From Magnetospirillum sp. UT-4 (GTDB lineage Bacteria; Pseudomonadota; Alphaproteobacteria; Rhodospirillales; Magnetospirillaceae), in the NCBI RefSeq assembly GCF_902729435.1, contig NZ_CACVCG010000101.1, forward strand, positions 22,250 to 86,249: a DNA stretch of 64,000 nucleotides, written 5' to 3'. The position numbers and the translations under genes were made by a program. Below, one piece after another: positions 25,632-36,462 of the stretch (positions within the stretch are counted from its first letter, which is position 1; the number at the start of each line of letters is the position of its first letter). The notes beneath the pieces were generated by a model. That model searched no databases and was not told the DNA's origin. It saw only the letters and a program-made list of their open reading frames with translations.

Positions 25632-27152
25632 TCAAACGCCGATGGCAGCCCGCCCGTCGGCCAGCGCCTTGGCCTTCGAGCCGCCGGTATTGATGCGGGT
25701 CCAGGCGATGGGTCCGAGGTCGTAGTCCAATTGGCGCTTCAGCACCGCCACGGTGGCGTCCGAGGCGTTGGCGCGGCGGCCCTTGATGCGCCGGGCGGCG
25801 AGGTGGGGCGGGGTTTCCAGCCACAGCCCGTCGAATGGCAGGCCGGACTGGCGCGCCACCCGCTCGATGGCCTCGCGCTGGTCGGGGCGGGCGAAGACGG
25901 CGTCGGCCACCGCCGCGTGTCCGGCCGCCAGCACCTGCCGGCAGGTGTCGTAAAGGGCCTGATAGGTGCGCTCGGTGATTTCGGGCGTATAGCCCTCGGG
26001 TCCCAGCGGCGCCAGCAGATCGGCCCCCATCAGCTGCTTGCGCAAGGCGTCCGAGCGCACCACGATTGCTCCCGGCACCGCCAGGAAGGGCGCCAGCTCG
26101 CGGCCCATGCGCGACTTGCCGCTGCCCGACAGGCCGCCCACCGCCAGCAGCCGGGGCGGCGGCGGGCTCAGATAGGCGAAGGCGGAGTCGAGATAGCGCG
26201 TCGCCTCGGCCGCCAGCTCGTCGCGGCGCGGGGCAGCGGTCGCGGCGGCGGCGGTGGTGGCGGCGACATGGGCGCGGATGGCGGCACGCAAGCTCAGGAA
26301 CAGCGGCAGCAGCGCCACCGCGCCGTAATCGCCCGACAGGTCGAGGTAGTGGTTCATGGCGGTGCTGGCCAGCCCCCGCCGGCCGCGCCGGTCCAGGTCC
26401 ATCAGCAGGAAGGCGAGGTCGTAGAAGACGTCGATGCAGCCGATGTCCTCGGAGAACTCGATGGCGTCGAACAGGGTCGGCCGCCCCTGGAACAGGCAGA
26501 TGTTCCCCAGGTGCAGGTCGCCGTGGCAGCGCCGCACCCGGCCCTCGGCGCGGCGGGCCTCGAGCAGCGGCGCCAGGCGGGCGAGGGCGGTGCGCGACGC
26601 CTCGGCCAGGTCGCGGGCGCGGGCGGGCGGGATGAAGTCGGGCAGGCCGGCCATGGTGGCGGCGTTGGTGTCGATGGTCCAGGTCAACCCGGCGACGCCG
26701 CCCTTGTCGGGGCGCACGGCCGCGGCGCGGTGGAAGCGCCACACCGCCTCGGTCAGGGCATGGATGCGGTGGCGGTCCAGGCCCTGCCCCGCCGCCAGCC
26801 GGCTGAACAGGGTGCGCTGGTCGAAGCGGCGCATCTCGACCAGCCAGTCCACCACCGTGCCGGCGCCGCCGATGGCAAGGTGGCCATCCTCGCCCCGGGT
26901 CACCGGCACCACCCCGAGATAGAGGTCCGGCGCGGCGGCGGCGTTGACCGCCAGCTCGGCCGCGCAGGCGGCGTGGCGCTGCTCCACCGTCGAGAAGTCG
27001 AGGAACGGCAGCCGCACCGCCCGTTTCAGCTTCCAGGCCCGGTCGCCGGCCAGGAACACCGCCGAGATGTGGGTATCGACGCGCTGCGGCCGTGCTCCGC
27101 CATGGGTAGCGGCACGTCCGAGGAAGGCCAGGGTCTCGGCTTGCGGGTCCAT
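25632..27152 (-). CDS. APH-like kinase fused to a P-loop kinase
   Basis: 506 aa. The N-terminal half resembles aminoglycoside phosphotransferases and has the catalytic loop HGDLHLGNI and the metal Asp in DAIEFSEDIGCIDVFYD. The C-terminal half is a P-loop kinase with GGLSGSGKS near residue 340 and a lid region rich in Arg. Proteins of this two-domain architecture are widespread and usually annotated as AAA family ATPase or bifunctional kinase; the substrate is unknown. The start at 27152 was chosen because the conserved region begins soon after; an in-frame ATG at 27257 lies inside a palindromic repeat and is unlikely. Confidence 0.8.
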   Translation of the reverse strand: MDPQAETLAFLGRAATHGGARPQRVDTHISAVFLAGDRAWKLKRAVRLPFLDFSTVEQRHAACAAELAVNAAAAPDLYLGVVPVTRGEDGHLAIGGAGTVVDWLVEMRRFDQRTLFSRLAAGQGLDRHRIHALTEAVWRFHRAAAVRPDKGGVAGLTWTIDTNAATMAGLPDFIPPARARDLAEASRTALARLAPLLEARRAEGRVRRCHGDLHLGNICLFQGRPTLFDAIEFSEDIGCIDVFYDLAFLLMDLDRRGRRGLASTAMNHYLDLSGDYGAVALLPLFLSLRAAIRAHVAATTAAAATAAPRRDELAAEATRYLDSAFAYLSPPPPRLLAVGGLSGSGKSRMGRELAPFLAVPGAIVVRSDALRKQLMGADLLAPLGPEGYTPEITERTYQALYDTCRQVLAAGHAAVADAVFARPDQREAIERVARQSGLPFDGLWLETPPHLAARRIKGRRANASDATVAVLKRQLDYDLGPIAWTRINTGGSKAKALADGRAAIGV

Positions 27153-27197
27153 GGGGCGCAAGTCTACCCCCAACCGCCCGCCGGCACCACGCAGTAG

Positions 27198-27316
27198 CCT
27201 CATCCTGAGGAGCCTGCGCCAGCAGGCGTCTCGAAGGGTGGGGCGGGCCAAGGACACCGTGCGGCGGACCTCGCCCTTCGAGACGCACCCCTGCCGGGGC
27301 GCTCCTCAGGGTGAGG
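27198..27316. repeat. Inverted repeat of the CCTCATCCTGAGGAG family, copy 2
   Basis: The arms begin cctcatcctgaggagc at the left and end gctcctcagggtgaggt at the right, with inner arms gtctcgaagggNg and cccttcgagacg. It has the same layout as 49-166. It lies in the divergent space between the two-domain kinase and the arginase-like gene, so a promoter role cannot be excluded. 27317-27415 shows nothing else. Confidence 0.85.
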
Positions 27317-27415
27317 TCCGAATGGAGCGGCCAGGCACGCAGGCGGCCTACCCAGGCCGGGCTACCCCTTTTCGGCTTTGCCGCCGCCGGCCGGGGGCGG
27401 CTAGGACACGGGTCC

Positions 27416-28303
27416 ATGAAGCTTCGCATCCTGCATCTCGACGGCTCGCTGATGGCGCAGCCCACCCTGGCGCGGCTGGCCGAGGAGGGGGCGGCGCAGG
27501 TGGTCAACCTGAAGCCCGAGGCCCAGGCGCTGCGGCTGTGGACCGGGCGCGCCGACATGGTCGCCCTGGCCCGCCGGCTGGCCGAGGAGGGCCCGCCGCC
27601 GGGGCGCGGCGCCGACGTCACCTTCATGGGCTCGGGCGACTACCACCACCTGTCGGTGCCGCTCATCGCCCGCCACGCCGGGCGGCCGCTGTCGGTGCTG
27701 CATTTCGACAACCACCCCGATTGGGGCCGCTGGCCGCCGGCGTATCATTGCGGCTCGTGGGTCAACCGGGCGCTGGAACTGGACGCGGTGGCCAAGGTGG
27801 TGACGGTCGGCCCCTGCGCCCCGGCCGGCTGGCCGCAGCTGAAGGGGGCCAATCTCGGCCTGCTCGGGCAAGGCCGCTACGAACTCCATCCCTGGCGCAT
27901 GGGCCGGTCGCGGCGGCTGGGCGGCGGGCCGGTGGACTGGGCCAATCTGGGCGAGGGCGGCTGGGACGGCTTCGTCGCCACCCTCGCCGACCGCCTGCCC
28001 ACGGAACGGGTCTACGTCACCATCGACAAGGACGTGCTGCACGCCGACGAGGCGGTGACCAACTGGGACCAGGGCGAGATGCGCCTGGACCACATCCTGG
28101 CCTGCCTGCGGGTGCTGGCCGGCAGCCACGCCATCGTCGGCATCGACGTCTGTGGCGAATACGCGCCGCCGCGCTTCGACGGCTGGGGCAAGCGGCTGCT
28201 CGCCCGCCTCGACCAGCCGCGCCCGCCGCCCCAGCCCGACCTCGGCGTCAACGAGGCGGCGAACCGGCGCCTGCTGGCGGCGGTGGCGGAGTTGGGGCTG
28301 TAG
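27416..28303 (+). CDS. Arginase/ureohydrolase-fold protein
   Basis: 295 aa. The three metal-site motifs of the ureohydrolase fold appear in modified form: GSGDYHH (for GGDHS), HFDNHPDW (for DAHxD) and VTIDKDVLHADE (for SxDxDxxDP). The Mn-binding His and Asp residues look largely kept, so the protein may be a hydrolase, but the substrate loops differ from arginase and agmatinase. I would call it a divergent member of unknown substrate. Its last 56 nt overlap the convergent GH3-like gene. Confidence 0.75.
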   Translation: MKLRILHLDGSLMAQPTLARLAEEGAAQVVNLKPEAQALRLWTGRADMVALARRLAEEGPPPGRGADVTFMGSGDYHHLSVPLIARHAGRPLSVLHFDNHPDWGRWPPAYHCGSWVNRALELDAVAKVVTVGPCAPAGWPQLKGANLGLLGQGRYELHPWRMGRSRRLGGGPVDWANLGEGGWDGFVATLADRLPTERVYVTIDKDVLHADEAVTNWDQGEMRLDHILACLRVLAGSHAIVGIDVCGEYAPPRFDGWGKRLLARLDQPRPPPQPDLGVNEAANRRLLAAVAELGL

Positions 28304-29753
28304 CCAGCAATTCCTCCAGCATCGCCCCATCGGCGATGCGAGGCACCTTGTTCTGGCCGCCCAGGCGGCCGCGCCGCTTCATCCAGGCGGCGAAGAAGCC
28401 GGGCGGCACCGGCACCAGCTCGGGTGCCGCCAGCGCCACCGAACCGGCCCGGCGCTCGCGGTAGTCCAGGCTGCCGGCGGCCAGCGCCGCGTCCAGGCGG
28501 GTGCTGAAATCCACGGGGATCGGGCCGGGGAATTCCACCACGAAGACGTGACGGGGCACCCCGGTTTCGGCGAAGCGCACCCCCACCGCATAATCCGAGA
28601 CCTGGCCGCCGGCGGCGGCGACGGCGTCGTCCAGCTGTTGGCCCGACAGATGCTCGCCGACCGCGTTGAGCATGATGCCCAGCCGCCCGCTGACCAGCAG
28701 ACGCGGCGGCTTGAGGCCGGTCAGCCGCACCGTGTCGCCCAGCACATAGCTCCACAGGCCGGCGCAGGTGGTGAGCACCAGGGCGTAGTCGATGCCGGGC
28801 TGGGCGGTGGCGAGCCAGTGGCGGGTGGGGGCGGGGGACCCGACCTCCGCCGCCGGCACCAGCTCGAAGAACAGGCCGTTGTCGATCTGCATCCGCAAGC
28901 CCTCGCCGTCGCCGCCATCGGCCAGGGCGACGAAACCTTCCGAGGCGGGATAGACCTCGGCGGTCTCGGCCCCGCCGCCCGCCATCAGGGCGCCGAAGCG
29001 GGCGCGGTAGGGGGCGAAGCCGACGCCGCCATGCACCACCATCTCCAGCCGCGGGAACATGGCGGCGAAGCTGCCCCCCAGCCGCTCGAGGAAGGCCAGC
29101 AGCCAGCCCGGCGTGCCTGCCACCGCCCGCACCCGTCCGGCCGGCACCGCCTTGGCGAGGCGGGCGATCTTGCGCTCCCAGTCGGTGTCCAGCGCCAGCT
29201 CCGGCGGCGGGAACGACCACGGCCGCGCCCAGGCCGGCACCGTGCAGGCGGCAATGGCCGACAGGTCGCCGCGACGGATGCCGGGGGCCAGGGTCTCCAG
29301 TGCGGTGGAGCCGCCCAGCATGAAGGTCGGTCCGGCCAGCACCCGGGATCGCGGCCGCCGCGCCAGGTGGTGGACCAGCACGTCCAGTGCGGCGCGGCGG
29401 TTGGCGGCCAGCATGGCGGCCGAGACCGGCACCGATTTCGAGCTGCCCGAGGCGGTGCCCGAGGTCTGCGCCAGTAAGGGAATGGTCCCGGGCCAGGTGA
29501 CGTCCTCCAGGCGGGGGAAGGGGGCCTGCCAGTAGTCGCGCCAGAACTCGGCGTGGCGGCGCAGCGGCACCATGGCCTGATACTCGGCCACCGAGCGGAT
29601 GCGCTCGAAGCCGTGGTCGCGGCCGAAGCGGGTGTGACGGGCGCGGCGGACCAGGGCCAGCAGGGTGCGCGCCTGGACCTCGGCCGGGTCGAGGCGGGCC
29701 AGCGCGGCGAGGCGGATATTGGCGTAGGCCCTGAGCAGCGGGGTGATGTCCAT
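28248..29753 (-). CDS. GH3-family acyl-acid amido synthetase-like protein
   Basis: 501 aa. The ANL-type ATP-binding loop TSGTASGSSK is at residues 97-106, followed by the GH3 pattern (YPASEGF, the GLFFELVP segment, and GDTVRL). Plant GH3 enzymes adenylate acyl acids such as jasmonate and join them to amino acids; bacterial members are common but mostly uncharacterised. It starts 1 nt after the acylase-like gene ends, so the two are co-transcribed: one would form and the other cleave amide bonds. The C-terminus ends in a Pro-rich tail and overlaps the convergent arginase-like gene by 56 nt. Confidence 0.85.
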   Translation of the reverse strand: MDITPLLRAYANIRLAALARLDPAEVQARTLLALVRRARHTRFGRDHGFERIRSVAEYQAMVPLRRHAEFWRDYWQAPFPRLEDVTWPGTIPLLAQTSGTASGSSKSVPVSAAMLAANRRAALDVLVHHLARRPRSRVLAGPTFMLGGSTALETLAPGIRRGDLSAIAACTVPAWARPWSFPPPELALDTDWERKIARLAKAVPAGRVRAVAGTPGWLLAFLERLGGSFAAMFPRLEMVVHGGVGFAPYRARFGALMAGGGAETAEVYPASEGFVALADGGDGEGLRMQIDNGLFFELVPAAEVGSPAPTRHWLATAQPGIDYALVLTTCAGLWSYVLGDTVRLTGLKPPRLLVSGRLGIMLNAVGEHLSGQQLDDAVAAAGGQVSDYAVGVRFAETGVPRHVFVVEFPGPIPVDFSTRLDAALAAGSLDYRERRAGSVALAAPELVPVPPGFFAAWMKRRGRLGGQNKVPRIADGAMLEELLATAPTPPPPPAGAGSPPR

Positions 29754-29754
29754 G

Positions 29755-31989
29755 CTAGGGCCTCAGGAGACTGAGATGCACGGCCGCCGCCGCCGCCGTC
29801 TCGGGCCGCAGCGGCAGCGGGACGGAGGCGCCGGCCCGCCACAACGGCAGCTGGTCGAGGAAGCAGGCGGACCCCGGCCAGCCGTCCTGGCCGCCCAGCA
29901 GCACCACGGAATTGCGGTCGGGGTCGGACAAATCGGCGAGGAAGCGGGCATTGGCGCCGAAGCGGACGGCGTGGCGGCCGTCCGCAAGCCCGTGGGCGGT
30001 CTTCATCACCGTCTCGTTGCCGCCGCCGCTGGGCAGGTCGGTGAAGCGCCCCAGCCGGCCGCACAGGGGCAGCGCGGCGGTGAAATGGGCCAGGCGCAGC
30101 CGGTGCAGCTCGCCCCACGGCTTCAGGGCCTTGCCGGCCTCGCGCCCGGCCTCGGCGATGGCGGCGGCGAGGTCGCGGGCGTCGCTGGCGGCGAGGCGAC
30201 GGTGCAGCAGGCGCTCGGGGTCCCAGCTGGCCCAGTAGGCGGACTCGCCGAATTCGCCGTGGGCGAAGCGGTGCAGCCGGGCCAGGATGGCCTCGAAGGC
30301 GGCGGCGCCCAGGCTGGCCTCGCCGTACTGCCCGTCCCAGCCGGCCAGGGCGGCGGCGGCGGCGCCGTCCGGCGGCAGCCGCGCCAGCAGCCAGTCGCGC
30401 AGGCCCGGCGCGGCGTCGGAGCCCACATCCTGCTGGAAGCCGGCCAGATCCTCGAGGCCGAGCCGGCCGCGCCGGCGGGCCAGGCGCTCGAGGCGCAGGC
30501 GGCGGTGATGGGCCGCGAAGAACAGCCCCACCCGCACGGCGCTCCGGCGCGGCTGCTCGTTGGCCGACACCACGATGCCGCCGGGCGGGTCGAACAGGCG
30601 CGGCAGCTCGGCGGCGGTGGCGAGGTCGTCCCACGCCGCCGCCGCCTCGGGCGGCAGCACCGCGTCGGCCGGCGGGGTGGGCGGGCGGCGCGGCAGATGG
30701 GCGGCCGCCAGCTTGCCCACATGGCCGTCGCCATCGGCGTAGACCAGGGTCTGCCCGGGCACTGCCAGGCCGGCGGCGGCGGCGGCGAATTCCGTCCAGT
30801 CCCCGGCCCGGGCGATATCCAGCCAGGCGGACAGCTCGTCGGCGGGGCGGTGCCCGACCCAGGCCAGCGCCAGCGGCGGGCATCCGGCCAGCGGCGCGGC
30901 ATCCGAGATCAGCGGCCCCAGCGCGGTGTCGCGCAGCACCACCTCGCGGCGCCGCCTGCGGCCGCGCACCGCCACCGACTGGCGGCGGGCGATTGCCGGC
31001 AAGGCGTGGGCGTCGAACAGCTCGGACGAGGCCGCCTGCAGCGCGGTGCCGCTCCAGGCGATGCGGCGGTTGCGGCCGATGGCGACGAAGGGCAGGCCGG
31101 GCAGCATCAGCCCGGCCATGTGGAACGAGGGCGAGCGCACCGCCCCGGCCAGCCACAGGCCGGGCAGCATCAGCGACAGATGCGGGTCGGCCGCCATCAG
31201 CGCCGCGCCCGAGGCCGAACGGTGCGCCGCCACCGCCAGGGCATTGCTGCCCGAGCGGGTCAGCCGGGTGGCCGCCACGGACAGCGGGTCGGTCCCGGCC
31301 AGGGGCGGGAAGACGGCGCCGGCCTCGGCGGTGACGGCGTGCCACAGCGCCGGCCAGTCGGGCCGCCGGCGCAGCCGGACCAGGTTGAACAGCACCATCC
31401 AGTTGACGTCGGCGCCGGCCAGCCGGCCCACCGTCAGCACGTCGGCGGCGCTCCACGGCTCCGGTCTGATGCCCAGCCAGGCGAGGTCCGGCGGCAGCGG
31501 CCGCCCGTGGGCGGCGTAATGGCCAAGGCCGGCGGCGAAGCAGTCCAGCCACGCGCGGGTGGCGGCCGGCATGCGCTCCAGCACCGCCGGCACGGCGCGG
31601 CCGAAATCCAGCAGGCGCAGCCCGTGGTCCAGCTCCACCGCCGCCGGACCCAGCATCTCGGCGGTGCGGCCGGTGGCGACGCGGCGGAACACCTCGATCT
31701 GGGTCAGGCGCAGATGGGCGTGGACCAGCCCCAGGGCGAAGGCGGCGTCCGAATCGGTCTCGGCGTCGATGAAGGGAATGGCATGGGCATCCCACCACAC
31801 CCGCACCGGGCGCGACAGCGGCAGCCCGGTGGTGGGCAGCGCCGCCAGGCGGTCGGCGAAGCGGGGGCCGGGGCGCAGCCGGCAGGCGGCCAGGCCGGCA
31901 CCGATGCGGGCCAGCACGGCGGCTCCCGCCGCCCGGTCGCCCAACTCCGCCCACCAGCCCATGGCCGCCATCCCGCCGGTTGCCGACAT
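29755..31989 (-). CDS. Penicillin acylase-family (Ntn) amidohydrolase
   Basis: 744 aa. A pro-segment of about 247 residues is followed by RSGSNALAV, where Ser248 would become the N-terminal nucleophile after autocleavage; ADPHLSLMLPGLW and the late SANEQP segments also fit the family. Members hydrolyse amides such as penicillin G or N-acyl-homoserine lactones. Most are periplasmic, but no signal peptide is visible here. The start is uncertain (31989, 31971 or 31962; none has a good Shine-Dalgarno). It lies between a Nudix gene (42 nt upstream) and the GH3-like gene (1 nt downstream). Confidence 0.85.
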   Translation of the reverse strand: MSATGGMAAMGWWAELGDRAAGAAVLARIGAGLAACRLRPGPRFADRLAALPTTGLPLSRPVRVWWDAHAIPFIDAETDSDAAFALGLVHAHLRLTQIEVFRRVATGRTAEMLGPAAVELDHGLRLLDFGRAVPAVLERMPAATRAWLDCFAAGLGHYAAHGRPLPPDLAWLGIRPEPWSAADVLTVGRLAGADVNWMVLFNLVRLRRRPDWPALWHAVTAEAGAVFPPLAGTDPLSVAATRLTRSGSNALAVAAHRSASGAALMAADPHLSLMLPGLWLAGAVRSPSFHMAGLMLPGLPFVAIGRNRRIAWSGTALQAASSELFDAHALPAIARRQSVAVRGRRRRREVVLRDTALGPLISDAAPLAGCPPLALAWVGHRPADELSAWLDIARAGDWTEFAAAAAGLAVPGQTLVYADGDGHVGKLAAAHLPRRPPTPPADAVLPPEAAAAWDDLATAAELPRLFDPPGGIVVSANEQPRRSAVRVGLFFAAHHRRLRLERLARRRGRLGLEDLAGFQQDVGSDAAPGLRDWLLARLPPDGAAAAALAGWDGQYGEASLGAAAFEAILARLHRFAHGEFGESAYWASWDPERLLHRRLAASDARDLAAAIAEAGREAGKALKPWGELHRLRLAHFTAALPLCGRLGRFTDLPSGGGNETVMKTAHGLADGRHAVRFGANARFLADLSDPDRNSVVLLGGQDGWPGSACFLDQLPLWRAGASVPLPLRPETAAAAAVHLSLLRP

Positions 31990-32031
31990 GGCCGCAAACA
32001 GCGATGGGTGACGGGCGTTCCCGCCGCCGGA

Positions 32032-32457
32032 TCAGGTGGCGCCCAGCACCCGGGCGGCCAGGCGCGGCAGGTGGGGATGGACGTGCAGGGCGGCGATGCC
32101 GTCCAGGTCGAACCAACCCAGGGCGCAGGCGTCGCTGGCGGCGATCCCGTCGCCGGCCAGCCAGCGGCAGGCCACCGCGGCGACCACGAAATGGGTGCGC
32201 ACCCTGCCGTCCGCGTCCCGCTCGATGACGTCGAAGGCGTCGAACACGCCCAGCGCCGCCGCCGCCACCCCGGTCTCCTCGGCCAGCTCGCGCAGGGCCG
32301 CGCCGGTCACGGTCTCGCCCAGCTCCACCGCGCCGCCGGGAAAGCCCCACCGGCGCGGCTCGGGCTCGCGGGCGCGCTGGACCAGCAGCACGCGGCCGTC
32401 GCGCACGACGGCGGCGATGGCGGCGGCAAGCGGAGCGGGTGGATAGAGGCGCGGCAT
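32032..32457 (-). CDS. Nudix hydrolase
   Basis: 141 aa. The Nudix box GGAVELGETVTGAALRELAE continues as ETGV, fitting G-x5-E-x7-REUxEExGU. It hydrolyses a nucleoside diphosphate linked to another group; the substrate cannot be told. A closing Pro-rich start (RLYPPAP) precedes the first strand. It is the first gene of the Nudix / acylase / GH3 set, though the 42-nt gap leaves co-transcription open. 32458-32604 holds nothing that I recognise. Confidence 0.93.
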   Translation of the reverse strand: MPRLYPPAPLAAAIAAVVRDGRVLLVQRAREPEPRRWGFPGGAVELGETVTGAALRELAEETGVAAAALGVFDAFDVIERDADGRVRTHFVVAAVACRWLAGDGIAASDACALGWFDLDGIAALHVHPHLPRLAARVLGAT

Positions 32458-32604
32458 GCCCTACCATAACGAAGCATGCGGGGGCTTGCCAGGGTGCCGA
32501 AACACCTTCTTTGGAATCAGTGCAGTAATACCTTCGCCTATATCCTTGTCGCACCAGCCTGATTGAGCGATAATCTGCCAAACGCCAGTAGAAGTGTTCG
32601 GGTG

Positions 32605-33045
32605 ATGAGTATTCAAAAGTCAAAATTCGACGTACTGCTGGTTGAAGACGATGCCGGCGACGCCGGTCTGGTCAAGATCGCGCTGCGCCACGGCGACTAC
32701 AATGTCGAAGTGCACCATGCCAAGGACTGCGACGAGGCCCTGGCCTTCCTGCAGCGATCGGGACCCGAATACGCATCGGCGCCGCGCCCCGATCTGGTGT
32801 TCCTGGATCTCAACCTGCCGGGCCGGTCGGGCTACGAGGTGCTGCAGGAGATGAAGAGCTCGCCCGCGCTGATGCGCATCCCGGTGGTTGTGCTGACCAC
32901 CTCCGAGGCCGAGCGCGACGTGGCGCACTGCTATTCCATGCGGGCCAACAGCTTCGTCTCGAAGCCGTTCGGGGCGGACGAGTTCAATCACGCCATCCAC
33001 AGCATCGAACGCTACTGGTTCAGCGTGGCGCAGTTGCCGCACTGA
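32605..33045 (+). CDS. CheY-like response regulator (Rcp1 type)
   Basis: 146 aa, a stand-alone receiver. The acidic pair in LLVEDDAGDA, the phospho-Asp in VFLDLNLPG, the Thr-Ser of VVLTTS and the Lys in SFVSKPF are all present. The length and the extended loop after the first strand are typical of Rcp1-type regulators that pair with phytochrome-like kinases. ATG 32605 is the second in-frame ATG and lies at the conserved start. The hybrid kinase gene begins 2 nt after its stop, so the two probably work in one pathway. Confidence 0.93.
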   Translation: MSIQKSKFDVLLVEDDAGDAGLVKIALRHGDYNVEVHHAKDCDEALAFLQRSGPEYASAPRPDLVFLDLNLPGRSGYEVLQEMKSSPALMRIPVVVLTTSEAERDVAHCYSMRANSFVSKPFGADEFNHAIHSIERYWFSVAQLPH

Positions 33046-33047
33046 CC

Positions 33048-34943
<1,896 letters not shown>

Positions 34944-34986
34944 GCGGGGACCGCGTCCCCGGACCGTCCTCCCCGCCGAAAAATCG

Positions 34987-35356
34987 CCCTCGCCCGCCTG
35001 CGGGAGCTTTGCGAAATTGCCTTTTTGGGCTCCCTCCCCCCTTGTGGGGGAGGGCTGGGGTGGGGGGTGCGCGCGTCAGCGCGCTACATGAAGTGTTTGA
35101 TGACGTTAAATATTTTTCCGCGCTCGCCGCGCGTAAGCCCCCCTACCCGGCGGCTGCGCCGCCACCCTCCCCCACCAGTGGGGAGGGTTTCGCAAAGGTC
35201 CCGCCTGCGGGAGAGGGAGGGAGAGGGCGGCGCACCGACAGGTGCGTTTCGCGACAGCGAAAGCCCTTGTGTTACCGGGTCTCAGGCGCGTGGACACGCG
35301 CCGCCCTCACCCCGGCTCGCTGACGCTCGCGCCCCTCTCCCGCGGGCGGGCGAGGG
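34987..35356. repeat. Composite inverted-repeat block (about 370 bp)
   Basis: The outer arms ccctcgcccgcctgcgggag (34987-35006) and its complement at 35337-35356 match at 19 of 20 positions. Inside are further palindromes: ccccccttgtgggggagg near 35036, ccctcccccaccagtggggaggg near 35165, and ggcggcgca...gtgcg type arms. No convincing gene is seen; the 35025-35429 open frame is built from these repeats. It fills the convergent space between the hybrid kinase and the OmpR-type regulator and may be a nested cluster of mobile palindromes. Confidence 0.75.
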
Positions 35357-35382
35357 GCAACCTGTTGGTGCGCAATCCCCCC

Positions 35383-35461
35383 TAGAGTGCGCCGACCTAA
35401 GGTCATCGCACTCTAATTTATTGATTTAGAGGCGGATTCAACCTGATAGCATCCGGCTCTA
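35383..35461. repeat. Palindromic element, copy 2, abutting a stop codon
   Basis: tagagtgcg (35383-35391) pairs with cgcactcta (35407-35415), and ctctaa (35411-35416) with ttagag (35426-35431). The rest matches 232-318 but lacks 29 bases present there, apparently lost between two attca repeats. The element ends with ctctag, which gives the regulator gene its TAG stop, exactly as copy 1 does for the GH15 gene. Confidence 0.8.
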
Positions 35462-36169
35462 GCCGCTGGCCAGCCGGTAGCCGATGCCGTGGACGGTGAG
35501 GATGATGGCCGGGTGCTTGGGGTCGGCCTCGATCTTGCGCCGCAGCCGGCCGACCAGCACGTCGATGGTGCGGTCGATCACCGCCTCGCCGTCATGCTGG
35601 GTAAGGTCGAGAAGCTGGTCGCGGGTCAGCGCCCGGCCGGGATTGCGGGCCAGCGCCGCCAGCACGTCGAACTCGCCGCGGGTCAGGCGCACCGATTCGC
35701 CCGCCGGCGAGATCAGTTGGCGGGCGTCGCAGTCCAGGCGCCAGCCGGCGAAGCCGAACACGCCGCTGGCCTGGCGTTCGGCCGCCATGGACGGCGCCAC
35801 CCGGCGGATCAGGTTGCGCACCCGCACCGCCAGTTCGCGCGGGTTGAACGGCTTGGTGACGTAATCGTCGGCCCCCAGCTCGAGGCCGACGATGCGGTCG
35901 GTCTCGTCCTGGCGGGCGGTGACCAGGATGATTCCCACCGACGACTTGGCGCGCAGGTCGCGGGCCAGGATCAGGCCGCTCTCGTCGGGCAGGTTGATGT
36001 CGAGCAGGACCACATCGGGGACCGAACGTGAGACGATGGTGCGCATGTCGCGGGCATCGCCCGCCTCGCTGACCAGAAAGCCCTCAGCCGTCAGCTGTGC
36101 CGCCAGTTTCGAGCGCGTCACCGGCTCGTCCTCGACAATCAGCACATGGGCTCTTCCCGCGTTCGTCAC
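35459..36169 (-). CDS. OmpR/TorR-type response regulator
   Basis: 236 aa from GTG 36169, chosen because GGAGAG lies 5 nt upstream; a GTG at 36190 would add 7 residues. The receiver has VEDE, phospho-Asp in VVLLDINLPD, LVTARQDE and YVTKPFNPREL. The C-terminal winged helix ends with RTIDVLVGRLRRKIE and ILTVHGIGYRL. It resembles TorR/ArcA-like regulators, whose targets include respiratory genes. No kinase is adjacent, so it is an orphan here. The last codons come from the inserted palindromic element, so its natural C-terminus may have been changed. Confidence 0.93.
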   Translation of the reverse strand: MTNAGRAHVLIVEDEPVTRSKLAAQLTAEGFLVSEAGDARDMRTIVSRSVPDVVLLDINLPDESGLILARDLRAKSSVGIILVTARQDETDRIVGLELGADDYVTKPFNPRELAVRVRNLIRRVAPSMAAERQASGVFGFAGWRLDCDARQLISPAGESVRLTRGEFDVLAALARNPGRALTRDQLLDLTQHDGEAVIDRTIDVLVGRLRRKIEADPKHPAIILTVHGIGYRLASG

Positions 36170-36462
36170 GGCTTCTCTCCCACGCCCCACGGCGTATTTA
36201 CACCCTGTTTACCAGCCATTTGAACCGAATTCATGCGCGACGGCAATTTCGTTGATGCCGTTGGTCTATAACCATTCGTATGTGGCGCCGGTTTTCAAGT
36301 GCTTATTTTGCGGGGCCGCAGTTTTGCAGCGGAATTCAGTCGCCGCCGCCGCCGCAATGGGATGGGCGAAGGTTTGCGACACGATCGCGACCTTAAGCGG
36401 CGGCGGTCGGCACCGGCAACGACAAAGGCCGGAGTTTGGAGATGAAGATGGGATCCTTGCGC

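Noticed and set aside
30123-30902. Several shorter frames within the acylase gene with Pro/Trp/Arg-rich products
   Set aside because: Frame-shifted readings of the acylase gene without start signals or domains.
29743-32469. A 908-codon plus-strand open frame
   Set aside because: Antisense shadow of the acylase and Nudix genes; composition is that of a GC-rich antisense frame.
28985-32623. A 1212-codon minus-strand open frame across the GH3, acylase and Nudix genes
   Set aside because: It runs in another frame through three recognisable genes and yields an Arg/Pro/Ala-rich product with no motif.
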